From an uncultured Sphingomonadaceae bacterium (GTDB taxonomy: Bacteria > Pseudomonadota > Alphaproteobacteria > Sphingomonadales > Sphingomonadaceae): a DNA stretch of 64,000 nucleotides. The number at the start of each line of letters is the position of its first letter. The first letter of the stretch is position 1. The position numbers and the translations under genes are program-made. Below, piece by piece: positions 50,502 to 59,826 of this stretch. The stretch spans positions 372,001 to 436,000 of the forward strand of contig CANMFX010000002.1 in the NCBI GenBank assembly GCA_947497315.1, written 5' to 3'. A model generated the notes under the pieces. It searched no databases. It was given only the letters and a program-made list of their open reading frames with translations, and was not told the origin of the DNA.

Positions 50502-51388
50502 GCCAGCCAGCCCCGCAAAATTGCGTTGACCTTTTCAGGAGCTTCCTGCTGCACCCAATGCGATACGCCTGGTAGGCGATGTAATTCCAGGTCAGACACC
50601 CATTGTTCGGTGCCTTCTGCGCATTTGATGTTGAGCGCGCTGTCTTCTTCTCCCCAGATCATAAGGGTTGGCGTATCAAGTTGTTTGTCCTCCAGATCGA
50701 CTACGTCTCGATGTCTGACCAATGCGCGGTAGTAATTCAACATCGCGGTCAGCGACCCCGGTCGCAAAGCGGTTTTTGCAAAAACATCCAAAACTTTGTC
50801 TGAAAAGTTGCTTTGGTCTTGGGCCATATTGGAAAATGCGCGCCTAATTGCTTCGCCTTTGCGGCGCGAGATCAAAAACTCCGGCAACCATGGGATCTGG
50901 AAAAAGAAAATATACCAGCTGCGCCGAAGCTGTCGCCAATGGCGGATTTCGCGTCTGCCTACCATTGGATGTGGTACGTTCATGATGATGAGGCGGCTCA
51001 GCGGCCGGATTTTCTGGATCGCGAATGCCCAAGCAACAATCGCCCCCCAGTCGTGGGCAATCAGCGTGACCTCTTCCGCGCCACTAGCATCGATGAGCGC
51101 GGCTACATCAGCGCATAGATGATCCAGAGCGTAGTCGCGCACGGTCGCTGGCTTGCTCGATCCGCCATAGCCACGCATATTTGGTGCCCATACCCTGTAA
51201 CCTTGTTCCACCAGCAAAGGAATTTGAAAACGCCAACTATAATGCAACTCGGGAAAGCCGTGCAGGCAAAAAGCGAGTTTTTTCCCTTCACCCGCCTGTG
51301 CGACCTCAAAAGTCTGACCATTGGCCTTGACCCATTGGATGGTAATACCGCTGTCGGGATCCGGGTTCCATGATGGTGTATCTGTCAT
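50498..51388 (-). CDS. alpha/beta hydrolase, epoxide hydrolase-like
   Basis: The 296-residue enzyme has the oxyanion motif HGFPELHYSW (from residue 43) and the nucleophile elbow AHDWGAIVAW with Asp113, as in soluble epoxide hydrolases and haloalkane dehalogenases, rather than a Ser. A cap domain follows (about 130-210). A late acidic residue region (IWGEEDSAL) and GVSHWVQQE, with the catalytic His, complete the triad. Natural substrate unknown. It is divergent from the amidohydrolase gene 79 bp away. Confidence 0.9.
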   Translation of the reverse strand: MTDTPSWNPDPDSGITIQWVKANGQTFEVAQAGEGKKLAFCLHGFPELHYSWRFQIPLLVEQGYRVWAPNMRGYGGSSKPATVRDYALDHLCADVAALIDASGAEEVTLIAHDWGAIVAWAFAIQKIRPLSRLIIMNVPHPMVGRREIRHWRQLRRSWYIFFFQIPWLPEFLISRRKGEAIRRAFSNMAQDQSNFSDKVLDVFAKTALRPGSLTAMLNYYRALVRHRDVVDLEDKQLDTPTLMIWGEEDSALNIKCAEGTEQWVSDLELHRLPGVSHWVQQEAPEKVNAILRGWLA

Positions 51389-51467
51389 GGAAAAAGTCTA
51401 ACAGCAGAAGGCTTTAATCATCCAGTTAAATCTGTTATTCCTCCGGAAAATAATCAGGAGAGACTCG

Positions 51468-53210
51468 ATGCATGATCTGGTAATTCGCGGTGGTACGGTG
51501 GTTGATGGCACCGGCAGTGCACCTTTTACAGCCGATGTTGCCATTGATGGGGACCGTGTCTCCTTGGTTGGAACTGTCACGGCCAAGGGACGTGAAGAAA
51601 TTGATGCGACCGGCAAGTTTGTTAGTCCTGGCTTTGTGGATGTGCACACCCACTATGACGGACAAGCCACTTGGGACGATGAAATGGCGCCTTCAAGCTG
51701 GCATGGTGTGACCACTGTGGTCATGGGCAATTGCGGCGTTGGTTTTGCCCCGGCCAAGCCAGATAAGCATGAATGGCTCATCGGTCTGATGGAAGGTGTT
51801 GAGGATATTCCAGGCACAGCGCTCGCCGAAGGGATGACCTGGAACTGGGAAACTTTCCCGGAATATATGGACGCGCTGGAGGAGCTCCCTCGCACAATTG
51901 ATGTCGCTACCCACGTCCCGCATGGAGCTATTCGCGCTTATGTATTGGGTGATCGGGAGAAGCCTGGTGCAGTTCCCACCGACGATGATGTGGAGCAGAT
52001 GTCGAAAATTGTGGAAGACGGACTACGAGCAGGAGCATTGGGCTTCTCAACCTCGCGTACCGTGCTGCACCGCTCGGTAGATGGGGAGCTGGTGCCGGGT
52101 ACGACGGCGACCAAAGAAGAACTAATCGGCATTGGTCGCGCCATGGGCCGGGTTGGCTATGGTGTGTTTGAGATGGCTTCTGATCTCAACCGGGAATGGG
52201 ACGAATTTGGTTGGATGGGAGACCTTAGCCGGGAGACCGGCCTACCAGTAACATTTGCGGCGTTGCAATCGATCGCCAAAGATCAACCTCTGGAAGAGCA
52301 AATCGCCAATATGCGCGCTGAAAATGACAACGGCGCAAATATTGTGGCGCAGATTGCTCTACGTGGAAATGGTATCATCATGGCTTGGCAGGGTACGGTT
52401 CATCCGTTTGTCCGCAAACCAAGTTGGGAGACGATTGCAGATCTGCCGTGGGAAGAAAAATACGCCCGGCTCAGTGATCCTGATTTCAAGGCGCAAATAA
52501 TTTCCGAGACCAGCCTTCCGGCAGAAAATGTCGATATGGCACCCGTGCAGTTCATCGTCACCGATGGCTGGGCGATGCACTATCAGATGGATGACGGATT
52601 TAACTATGAGCCGACTGCCGAGGAAAGCATCAACGCCCGCGCCAATGCCGCAGGCGTGACGCCAGCGGAATATGCCTATGATCTGCTGATGTCTGATGAT
52701 GGTAAAGGGCTGATCTACCTCCCTATTCTAAACTATATTGATGGTAATCTGGATTTTCTCCACGCTTTGCAACATGCCGATGACACGGTAAACAGCCTGT
52801 CTGATGGCGGTGCGCATTGTGGTACAATTTGTGACGCAGCAAGCCCGACTTTCATGTTGGAGCATTGGGTTAAAAACCGTGAGCGCGGGACCATCACAAT
52901 TGAAAATGCGATCAAGCGGCAATGCCTGGATACGGCTCGTCTCTACGGGCTGAATGACCGTGGAGTTTTGAAGCCCGGGTATCTCGCCGACGTCAATGTC
53001 ATCGATATGGATCGGATCAAGCTGGGCAAGCCATGGCTTGCCTTTGATCTACCCGCCGGCGGCAAGCGCCTGCTGCAAAAAGCGGATGGCTATGACTATA
53101 CGATCAAATCAGGGCAGGTGACATTCAAAGGCGGTGTTGTGACAGACAAGCGCCCGGGCGGCTTGATCCGCGGTCCGCAAAATGCCGAGATGCTGGAAGC
53201 GGCAGAGTAA
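51468..53210 (+). CDS. N-acyl-D-amino-acid deacylase-like amidohydrolase
   Basis: The 580-residue metal-dependent hydrolase starts with the small beta-domain MHDLVIRGGTVVDGTG. The metal-binding VHTHYDGQ (His60, His62) follows, then HGVTTVVMGNCGVGFAP with the conserved Cys seen in D-aminoacylases, and SDGGAHCGTICDAASPTFML with the late catalytic Asp/His region. The C-terminal strand IKSGQVTFKGGVVTDKRPGGLIRG closes the beta-domain. The exact acyl-amino-acid or cyclic amide substrate is unknown. AGGAGA precedes the ATG. Confidence 0.9.
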   Translation: MHDLVIRGGTVVDGTGSAPFTADVAIDGDRVSLVGTVTAKGREEIDATGKFVSPGFVDVHTHYDGQATWDDEMAPSSWHGVTTVVMGNCGVGFAPAKPDKHEWLIGLMEGVEDIPGTALAEGMTWNWETFPEYMDALEELPRTIDVATHVPHGAIRAYVLGDREKPGAVPTDDDVEQMSKIVEDGLRAGALGFSTSRTVLHRSVDGELVPGTTATKEELIGIGRAMGRVGYGVFEMASDLNREWDEFGWMGDLSRETGLPVTFAALQSIAKDQPLEEQIANMRAENDNGANIVAQIALRGNGIIMAWQGTVHPFVRKPSWETIADLPWEEKYARLSDPDFKAQIISETSLPAENVDMAPVQFIVTDGWAMHYQMDDGFNYEPTAEESINARANAAGVTPAEYAYDLLMSDDGKGLIYLPILNYIDGNLDFLHALQHADDTVNSLSDGGAHCGTICDAASPTFMLEHWVKNRERGTITIENAIKRQCLDTARLYGLNDRGVLKPGYLADVNVIDMDRIKLGKPWLAFDLPAGGKRLLQKADGYDYTIKSGQVTFKGGVVTDKRPGGLIRGPQNAEMLEAAE

Positions 53211-53221
53211 GCATTTTTTTG

Positions 53222-53252
53222 GGGGTGCTCTCCATAAAATGCAGAGCACCCC
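53222..53252. terminator. 10-bp hairpin between convergent genes
   Basis: GGGGTGCTCT (53222-53231) pairs perfectly with AGAGCACCCC (53243-53252) around an 11-base loop, 11 bp after the amidohydrolase stop and 10 bp before the tail of the barrel gene. A run of seven T lies before the 5' arm on the plus strand, and no T-run follows either arm in its own direction. It is therefore not a textbook intrinsic terminator, but it probably blocks or protects convergent transcripts. Confidence 0.5.
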
Positions 53253-53262
53253 ATCCAATAAC

Positions 53263-54345
53263 CTAGAATGACTTTTGCCATCCGATGGTAAACATCCAGT
53301 CGCCCGTCATTTGGGGGCCATTGAGATCCTGATAGACCGGAGTGCCGACCTCGATTCCCAGACGATGACCTGCTAGCGGCCCATGCGTTCCAACCAGATT
53401 TACTCCACCGATCAGGTCAACACGCTCGCCGCCTTGAAAGTCGGGATTTGCGGTTTGGACCGGCCCCATGATCATGGGATCAATGCCTTTCACTGGGCTT
53501 GTGGCACGGCCCTTGATACGGCCAGACAGGCTGATCCATTGCGCTGGGCGATAGCTGATCCAGGTGGTCAGCTCGTGCACATCACCAAAGCGGTAACCCT
53601 GGTCATTCGTGCCAGTACGGATCGTCCCGGAATATTGTGAGCCAAGACCAATAGAGCCGTGCCAGCTTTTGTAAGTCACGGACGGTTTGAGGTCCCAAGT
53701 ACCAGATCCTATTTGCATCATGTAGGGCACACGGACGGTTGGCTCTGCACCCATCGGCGTCAGGATTTGTGCCGTCTTTGTTGTCGAGCCAGTCGGGATG
53801 GAGACCGCAGCCCGGACATTAAGCTCTCGCCGCCCGTCATCCTTGCGATCCGATACTCCCAGTATCGGAAAAATACTGCCGAGTGTGATGTCGCCAAATC
53901 CCTTTGGATTGGTCGTGAAATTGCCGCGCACATTGGTACCGGCACCTCCCGCAAAGGTGATATGCTCCATTTCCTTTTCGACATAACTACCCATGGCGAT
54001 CAGAGTGATCCAATCGGTCGGTGCGTACATCGCTCCCACCATGGTCATGTCGGTGCGCATGGAGGTTGGCACAATTCGCAAAGTTGGCGGTTGGCCTGGA
54101 GCACCGAAAAAACGGTTGGGTATAGTGGTTGCAATATCTTCGGGAGAAATGCTGTCGGTGCCGATCTGATTACCGCTCATTTCCACATGCATATGGCGGA
54201 CGGAGAACATAACCTCGCCCTTTTTGTGAGCATGGTCGGCCATCACACCTATCGGCGCGTGATCATCGGCCATGACATCATGGGCGAGCGTGGGAGTAGA
54301 AAGGCAGGCGGTGAAAAACACCCCTGCGTAAAGCAAGTATTTCAT
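53263..54345 (-). CDS. putative outer-membrane beta-barrel protein (MetA-pathway transporter-like)
   Basis: The 360-residue protein has a signal peptide (MKYLLYAGVFFTACLSTPTLA), a His/Met/Asp-rich N-terminus (HDVMADDHAPIGVMADHAHKKGEVMFSVRHMHVEMSG) and then long amphipathic beta strands ending WMFTIGWQKSF with a terminal Phe. This fits an outer-membrane barrel like those annotated as phenol-pathway or metal-linked transporters. The His/Met-rich segment and the DUF2946 neighbour suggest a link to copper, which is inference. The DUF2946 gene lies 66 bp upstream on the same strand. Confidence 0.75.
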   Translation of the reverse strand: MKYLLYAGVFFTACLSTPTLAHDVMADDHAPIGVMADHAHKKGEVMFSVRHMHVEMSGNQIGTDSISPEDIATTIPNRFFGAPGQPPTLRIVPTSMRTDMTMVGAMYAPTDWITLIAMGSYVEKEMEHITFAGGAGTNVRGNFTTNPKGFGDITLGSIFPILGVSDRKDDGRRELNVRAAVSIPTGSTTKTAQILTPMGAEPTVRVPYMMQIGSGTWDLKPSVTYKSWHGSIGLGSQYSGTIRTGTNDQGYRFGDVHELTTWISYRPAQWISLSGRIKGRATSPVKGIDPMIMGPVQTANPDFQGGERVDLIGGVNLVGTHGPLAGHRLGIEVGTPVYQDLNGPQMTGDWMFTIGWQKSF

Positions 54346-54411
54346 GGTTGTTTCCTGTGATTGTCTGAGATTTAGCCGCTAAAAAGTTCCAGAAACGGCC
54401 GGTAGCTGAGG

Positions 54412-54846
54412 TCAGACGGCGACAGGTGGTCCGGTTGCTGGCGGACTGTTAATCCGGTTGCGGACGGCAAAATGGCGCTGTGCCTGCGGCACATGTGGGG
54501 CCATGACGTGATCGGTAAGCGTAATAGCGGGGACAGCCGAAATCAGGCCGGCGCCAGAAGACGCTGCATAGGTACAGACGGAGTTTCCAGTTTCGGAATT
54601 TGGCGTATCGGGTTTTTCCGGGCCGCCATATACCATTGCCAGCATCGCATAGTCGGGATGATCGGGTGCGATAGCGAGCTTGTTACTCGCATGGCCGGAA
54701 CACAGCTCGATGGAAAAACCGTCTGTAGTATATTTGGGCATGAAGCCCTGCGGAGCCAGAGCGGAAAGCAGCAGCGCGACCACAGTCAGAGTGATAGTCA
54801 CCAGATGGCCTCGTAAAGGCCGTCGAGAAGAAGGAGCTGCATTCAT
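54412..54846 (-). CDS. DUF2946-family protein
   Basis: I use ATG 54846 (MNAAPSSRRPLRGHLV); the frame is open for 15 codons more. The 144-residue product has an N-terminal membrane segment (VTITLTVVALLLSALAPQGFMP), then FSIELCSGH and NSVCTYAAS, the paired cysteine segments characteristic of DUF2946. Such proteins often sit near copper-responsive outer-membrane genes; the function is not established. The neighbour downstream is the barrel protein, which supports a shared unit. Confidence 0.7.
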   Translation of the reverse strand: MNAAPSSRRPLRGHLVTITLTVVALLLSALAPQGFMPKYTTDGFSIELCSGHASNKLAIAPDHPDYAMLAMVYGGPEKPDTPNSETGNSVCTYAASSGAGLISAVPAITLTDHVMAPHVPQAQRHFAVRNRINSPPATGPPVAV

Positions 54847-54901
54847 CGCTGTGGCGGATCTATAATCCAGCTTACCATCGATGGCTAGCAAGGAATGGTG
54901 G

Positions 54902-55357
54902 TCAAGACAGTTTTATTGGGCTTCGTGTTGCAATCATCTTTGCGGTTCTGTCTGCAATGATCAGGAAACCACTTTCTGGTGTTCCAAAACCTAGGCGATG
55001 GCGTTTAAATTTAAAAATGGATGCATCGGAAACATCGATTTGACCCCAAGGAACAAAGAAGGGGTTTTGGAATGGTCCGAAAATTTTCCACATGGATACA
55101 CGCAGTCCCGTCCGGCAAACGTCTAGACGTAAACAGCCCGAAAAATTGACTTTTGCTGACGATATCCCGCCCATAGCGCCAGATTGGGCTCGCATGACGA
55201 TCAGGCTTTCGTCGGGTCTGTCTGGGAATCGGTTTTGAAGCTTGTTCCATCCCGACATCCGTCCAAGCAAGGTAACAATAAGCAACCACATACCCAGAAA
55301 CATGACCGGGAACAGAACTAAGATCGTGGTCTCATCTATCGGGAAACCCCAGACCAC
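54902..55357 (-). CDS. membrane-anchored protein of unknown function
   Basis: The 151-residue product begins with a hydrophobic helix (ILVLFPVMFLGMWLLIVTLLG). A region follows that looks like one compact soluble beta-rich domain (SLIVMRAQSGAMGGISSAKVNFSG, RVSMWKIFGPFQNPFFVPWGQIDVSD, FLIIADRTAKMIA). I do not recognise a named family. The GTG start at 55357 is tentative. It lies 31 bp after dnaN on the same strand and could be co-transcribed with it. Its codon use looks like that of its neighbours. Confidence 0.6.
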   Translation of the reverse strand: MVWGFPIDETTILVLFPVMFLGMWLLIVTLLGRMSGWNKLQNRFPDRPDESLIVMRAQSGAMGGISSAKVNFSGCLRLDVCRTGLRVSMWKIFGPFQNPFFVPWGQIDVSDASIFKFKRHRLGFGTPESGFLIIADRTAKMIATRSPIKLS

Positions 55358-55388
55358 GAAGAGCTCGGTGTCGGATGAAGCGACTTTA

Positions 55389-56504
55389 CTAAACCCGCAT
55401 TGGCATCAGCACATATAGAGCTGGTGACTTGTCATCCTCACGGATCAATGTTGGCGCGCTGGCATCGGCGAGGTGAAGTTCGACATTGTCGCCTTCAATC
55501 TCACTCAAAATATCCAATAGGTACCGCGAGTTAAAGCCAATTTCGAAGCCGTCTTCCTTGTAGGCTCCGGGCACTTCTTCTGCCGCTGTGCCATTTTCCG
55601 GAGATGTGACTGACAGCGTGATCTTGTCATCACCTAATGCCATTTTGACTGCACGGGTCTTTTCGGTGGCGATGGTCGAAACTCGGTCAACGCCTTGCGC
55701 AAAACTCTTTGGATCGATTTTCAGGATCTTGTCATTTCCGGTTGGAATGACGCGTGTATAATCCGGGAAAGTACCGTCGATCAGCTTGCTGGTCAGGATA
55801 GCAGTACCAAGGGTAAAGCGAATTTTGCTCGCGGACAGATCAATCTGGACAGATGCTTCACTATTTTCGTCCAGCAACTTGCGCAGTTCGTTGACGCATT
55901 TGCGCGGCACGATCACGTCCGGCATGCCTTCTGCCCCCGCCGGGCGGGGCAGGGTGACACGGGCCAGACGATGGCCGTCCGTGGCCGCAGCCTTCAGGAC
56001 CGGTGTCTCTTCGTCCTGAACGTGCAGGAAAATGCCGTTCAGATAATAGCGCGTTTCTTCTGTGGAAATCGCGAATTTGGTTTTGTCGATAATTTGCACC
56101 AGGGATGCTGCCGGCAGCTCAAAACTGGTAGGCAGATCGCCCTCAGCAATAATTGGGAAATCATCGCGGGGCAGGGTTTGCAGATTAAAGCGTGCACGGC
56201 CTGCATTGACTTTCATCTTGCCATCGGCAGCGTCCAGTTGAACCTGCGATCCATCAGGTAATTTGCGGGCGATATCGAACAGCGTATGGGCAGAAACGGT
56301 TATTGAACCAGCTGTTTCGACTTGTGCCTCGACGGTCTCAACGACCTGCAGGTCCAGGTCGGTTGCCATTAATTTGATGCCGCCGCCTTCGCTGGCCTCG
56401 ATCAACACATTGGACAGAATGGGGATCGTATTGCGCCGCTCAACCACTGACTGGACATGGCCCAGACTTTTCAGCAGTGCTGCGCGTTCAATTGTCGCTT
56501 TCAT
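55389..56504 (-). CDS. dnaN: DNA polymerase III sliding clamp (beta subunit)
   Basis: ATG 56504 (MKATIERAALLKSLGHVQ) has AAGGA about seven bases before it and gives the standard length of 371 residues; the frame is open 29 codons upstream. Three clamp domains of about 120 residues each are visible (VVERRNTIPILSNVLIEA; TRYYLNGIFLHV; RAVKMALGDDKITLSVTSPENG). The C-terminus YVLMPMRV is diagnostic. The clamp encircles DNA and tethers the replicative polymerase. It is not next to dnaA or recF here, as in many alphaproteobacteria. Confidence 0.97.
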   Translation of the reverse strand: MKATIERAALLKSLGHVQSVVERRNTIPILSNVLIEASEGGGIKLMATDLDLQVVETVEAQVETAGSITVSAHTLFDIARKLPDGSQVQLDAADGKMKVNAGRARFNLQTLPRDDFPIIAEGDLPTSFELPAASLVQIIDKTKFAISTEETRYYLNGIFLHVQDEETPVLKAAATDGHRLARVTLPRPAGAEGMPDVIVPRKCVNELRKLLDENSEASVQIDLSASKIRFTLGTAILTSKLIDGTFPDYTRVIPTGNDKILKIDPKSFAQGVDRVSTIATEKTRAVKMALGDDKITLSVTSPENGTAAEEVPGAYKEDGFEIGFNSRYLLDILSEIEGDNVELHLADASAPTLIREDDKSPALYVLMPMRV

Positions 56505-56755
56505 AAACCGTCCTTCATTTCCTGTCCTTGGGCAGTGTATTTCGCCCCAATGGCTGTGCCCGGACAAGGCAAAAGACTCCGTCCAGTTCACAGATAGTCA
56601 TCGTCTCATTAACAATATCAACCAATAGGGCAAGCCCGATACATGAGGTGATAAAGATATTGCGGTGAAAATCTGTGGAAAAAACACACAATGCGGTTAA
56701 ACCCGCTAAAGATATCGACCAGCGATGTTATGCAAAAGCGAATTAGACCATAGTT

Positions 56756-57409
56756 ATGAGCAATTTAAGCCGCAATATCAGTACAAATGGAAAACGCCTG
56801 TTCATTGCTCGCCATGGTGAGACGATTTTCAATCTGGCCGGTCGTATCCAGGGTAATGATGCACATACCCCTTTGACACAAAGGGGCTTTGCCCAGGCTG
56901 ATGAAATGGGCCGTGCGCTTGCGCTTTATTTGGGCGGTTTCAGCAATCTGGATCTCGTTGCTTCTGACACGGGCAGGGCGCTGCAAACCTTGTCTATCGT
57001 TTGTGAGCATATTGAACTGGATTGGCATAACACCACTCCTGATTCCCGTCTTCGGGAAATCAATATGGGAGAATGGGAGGGCGTTTATTACAGCAAGCTC
57101 AATGGCCAACTTCAAGTTGATCGCCAACAGGGATTATTCCTTACCCAAGCGCCTGGCGGAGAGACCTATCGTGACATTGTGAACCGGTTGAAGGCTTGGC
57201 TTGCCGATCAAGCATTTGATCGTGACATGCTGCTGATCAGCCACGGGATGACAAGCCGGGTGTTGCGGGGCCTGTTGACTGGGCAACCGCCGCTGGACCT
57301 GATCGAAGCGCCGATGGCTGATAGCCTTCCCCAAGGTTCGATGGTCCAAATTGTCGATGGTTCGGAGACAATTGTCCACTTGGGTGCGGGCGAGGGCGAA
57401 AAGGCATGA
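56756..57409 (+). CDS. histidine phosphatase family protein (phosphoglycerate-mutase-like)
   Basis: The 217-residue cytoplasmic enzyme carries the phosphohistidine motif LFIARHGET with His20, the second motif LREINMGEWEG and the late catalytic His in LLISHGMTSRVLRG. This is the GpmB/CobC-like branch of the branched-chain histidine phosphatases; the substrate cannot be told from sequence. It is divergent from dnaN across 251 bp, where I see only a possible single DnaA-like box and no gene. The next gene overlaps it by 4 bp (ATGA). Confidence 0.88.
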   Translation: MSNLSRNISTNGKRLFIARHGETIFNLAGRIQGNDAHTPLTQRGFAQADEMGRALALYLGGFSNLDLVASDTGRALQTLSIVCEHIELDWHNTTPDSRLREINMGEWEGVYYSKLNGQLQVDRQQGLFLTQAPGGETYRDIVNRLKAWLADQAFDRDMLLISHGMTSRVLRGLLTGQPPLDLIEAPMADSLPQGSMVQIVDGSETIVHLGAGEGEKA

Positions 57410-57900
57410 GGGTTGCTGCTGCCCTGACCGCCATTTGTCTAACTGCAGTGTCCGTGCCGATTGCGGCGAAGGATTCGCTGGGTGTCTTTAACAGCTGGGG
57501 CGCCTTTCGTGATCCGGCTGTTCCGCGCTGTTATGCCATTGCAGAATCAGAGGAAATAAGGGGCAAGGCCGAGCGCAAATCCTATGCCTCCGTTGGTTTC
57601 TGGCCCAGGCGTAATGTTCGCGCGCAATTCTATGTACGTCTTAGTCGCGATCGCTCCACCAATAGCCGTGTCATGGTTGGCGTTGGCGGTCGCCGATTCC
57701 AACTGGCGGCCAATCGGTCAGATGGCTGGTCTCAGGACAAGCGAATGGATGCTGCCATCATCGCCGCTTTGCGCTCCGCCAACAGCATGACGATTGAAAG
57801 CACAGGTCGTGATGGCAAACCAATTGTGGATGCCTATTTGTTGCGCGGCGCCGCGACCGCGATTGATGCAGCGTCATTGGGTTGTTCGCGATTGAGATAG
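57406..57900 (+). CDS. secreted protein of unknown function (IalB-like features)
   Basis: The 164-residue protein has a signal peptide (MRVAAALTAICLTAVSVPIAA). The mature domain contains SWGAFRDPAVPRCYAIAES, ASVGFWPRRNVRAQFYVRLSRDRS, GRRFQLAANRSDGWSQD and a final LGCSRL with a second Cys that could pair with the first. This pattern resembles the invasion-associated-locus-B-like proteins of alphaproteobacteria, but the similarity is weak. Translationally coupled to the histidine phosphatase. Confidence 0.65.
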   Translation: MRVAAALTAICLTAVSVPIAAKDSLGVFNSWGAFRDPAVPRCYAIAESEEIRGKAERKSYASVGFWPRRNVRAQFYVRLSRDRSTNSRVMVGVGGRRFQLAANRSDGWSQDKRMDAAIIAALRSANSMTIESTGRDGKPIVDAYLLRGAATAIDAASLGCSRLR

Positions 57901-58065
57901 GCCTAGCTCTTCCTGGTCCTAGCAAGAGGTATTCCGTTGCTCGCATAAGCTGAATAGCTGGAAAATTGCGATTTATTCGGATTGCCGGGAAAAATATACT
58001 ATCCTTCGCGCTGATTATCGGAGCTTGACCGATATTGACATTTTAACGGCTCCTGGGAGGGATTC

Positions 58066-59772
58066 ATGAAGAAGTCGACGATTATGTTAGGCGCAGCGTT
58101 CTTGTCTTTGGGCGTTGCAATAGGCGGAACAGCACATGGCGGTTCAGGAGAGGGAACTGCTACCGAAGCTAGTGCCGATGCCGATCTGATAAAGCAGGCT
58201 GGAGCACCGCTGTTCGAAGGTATGGGGGAATACAACCGATCAATCACCACGTCATCCGAAGGCGCCCAGCGCTATTTCAATCAGGCTATGGTGCTCGCCT
58301 TTGGCTTTAATCATGCCGAGAGCGTCCGTTCATTCCGCGCTGCGCAAAAACTCGATCCCGAATGCGCCATGTGCTTTTGGGGAGAGGCCTTAGCGACTGG
58401 CCCCAACATTAATGTGACGAGCAAGGGCAAGGCGGTAATGAGTGATGATGATCGCCGTGCAGCCTTCAAAGCCATCCAGCGAGCGAAGGCATTGATGGAC
58501 AATGCTTCACCATTGGAGCAGGCACTGATCAAGGCGCAGGCCAAGCGCTACAACGGCGATCCATCAACTGACCGGGAGGTTTTGGATCTCGCCTATGCTG
58601 AGGCTATGAACAGAGTGGTTAAGACCTTTCCGGAAGATGACGATGCGGCGGCGATCTATTCCGAGGCGCTAATGAACACCATGCCCTGGGACTATTGGTC
58701 GGCCGATGGCAATCCCAAGCCAGAGACCGAAAAAGTAATTGGCGCACTGGAACGGATAATCGCACGCAGTCCCAAACATCCGCTGGCATTACATCTCTAC
58801 ATTCATGCTGTGGAAGCATCTAAAGATCCGGGTCGCGCCGAAGACGAAGCGGATGCACTTGCCGGCCTTGTACCAGGATCCGGGCATCTGGTTCATATGC
58901 CTGCCCACATTTACTGGCGGGTGGGGCGCTATGACGATGCCGCGAAGGCGAATATCCGAGCGGCGGCCGTGGATGAGGAATATATCGCGGCCTGCAATGC
59001 GCAAGGCTTCTATCCTGCGCTTTACTATCCGCACAATATCCATTTTCTTTGGGCAGCCACGAGCATGTCCGGACAGAGCAAAATGGCGATTAGTTCGGCA
59101 AAAAAACTCGCTGCCAATGTTCGGCTCGAACAGATTGAACAATTTCCGACAGTGGAGTTTTTCAAGACTATTCCGCTGCTTACACTTACCCAATTTGGTA
59201 AATGGTCGGAGATTGTGGCTGAACCGGCACCGCCTGAAAATCTCGATTACTCCAATGCTATCTGGCACTACGCAAGGGGTATTGCGCTAGCCAATATGGG
59301 AGATAGCGTCGGTGCGAAGGCAGAGCAGGCCAAGCTGGCAGCTGTTAAAGATACCGTGCAGATACGCTTTCTCGACAATGCCGATTACCCGGCCAGCGTG
59401 CTACTCAATATAGCGGATGATCTGCTACAGGGAGAAATCGCACTGAAATCTGAGGAGCCCTTAGTCGCTGCAGAGCATTTTCAGCGTGCCGTCGATAAAC
59501 AGGATGCGCTACCCTATATGGAACCGCCATTCTGGTATTACCCGTCTCGCCAATCGCTGGGACAGGCGTTGATGGAAGCTGGTCAATTTGCAAAAGCTGA
59601 GGCGGTTTACCGCCGTGATTTGGAAGACTATCCGCGCAATGGCTGGTCTATGTCAGGATTGGTCGCGGCTCTTGAAGGTCAGGGCAAAGCCGACGAAGCT
59701 GCAAAGGCGCGCGAAACTTTGGAAATTATCTGGGCGAAAGCAGATGTGACCTTGAACGGTTCGCGCCTGTGA
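58066..59772 (+). CDS. secreted TPR-repeat protein
   Basis: The 568-residue protein begins with a signal sequence (MKKSTIMLGAAFLSLGVAIGG) after a strong GGGAGGGA site. It consists of helical TPR-like units (SSEGAQRYFNQAMVLAFGFNHAESVRSFRAAQKLDPECAMCFWGEALA; HLVHMPAHIYWRVGRYDDAAKANIRAA; SLGQALMEAGQFAKAEAVYRRDLEDYPRNGWSMSGL). The conserved CAMCFWGEA and HMPAHIYWR motifs define a family seen widely in proteobacteria. Function unknown; likely periplasmic protein-protein interaction. Confidence 0.85.
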   Translation: MKKSTIMLGAAFLSLGVAIGGTAHGGSGEGTATEASADADLIKQAGAPLFEGMGEYNRSITTSSEGAQRYFNQAMVLAFGFNHAESVRSFRAAQKLDPECAMCFWGEALATGPNINVTSKGKAVMSDDDRRAAFKAIQRAKALMDNASPLEQALIKAQAKRYNGDPSTDREVLDLAYAEAMNRVVKTFPEDDDAAAIYSEALMNTMPWDYWSADGNPKPETEKVIGALERIIARSPKHPLALHLYIHAVEASKDPGRAEDEADALAGLVPGSGHLVHMPAHIYWRVGRYDDAAKANIRAAAVDEEYIAACNAQGFYPALYYPHNIHFLWAATSMSGQSKMAISSAKKLAANVRLEQIEQFPTVEFFKTIPLLTLTQFGKWSEIVAEPAPPENLDYSNAIWHYARGIALANMGDSVGAKAEQAKLAAVKDTVQIRFLDNADYPASVLLNIADDLLQGEIALKSEEPLVAAEHFQRAVDKQDALPYMEPPFWYYPSRQSLGQALMEAGQFAKAEAVYRRDLEDYPRNGWSMSGLVAALEGQGKADEAAKARETLEIIWAKADVTLNGSRL

Positions 59773-59826
59773 ACAGATAGTCGCTAAGGCTGGCAATTGT
59801 GGATGACCAGCCTTATATGCGCGCTT

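Noticed and set aside
56660-56760. Replication origin near dnaN
   Set aside because: Only one weak DnaA-box-like sequence (TGTGGAAAA) is seen, with no dnaA, no cluster of boxes and no typical origin genes.
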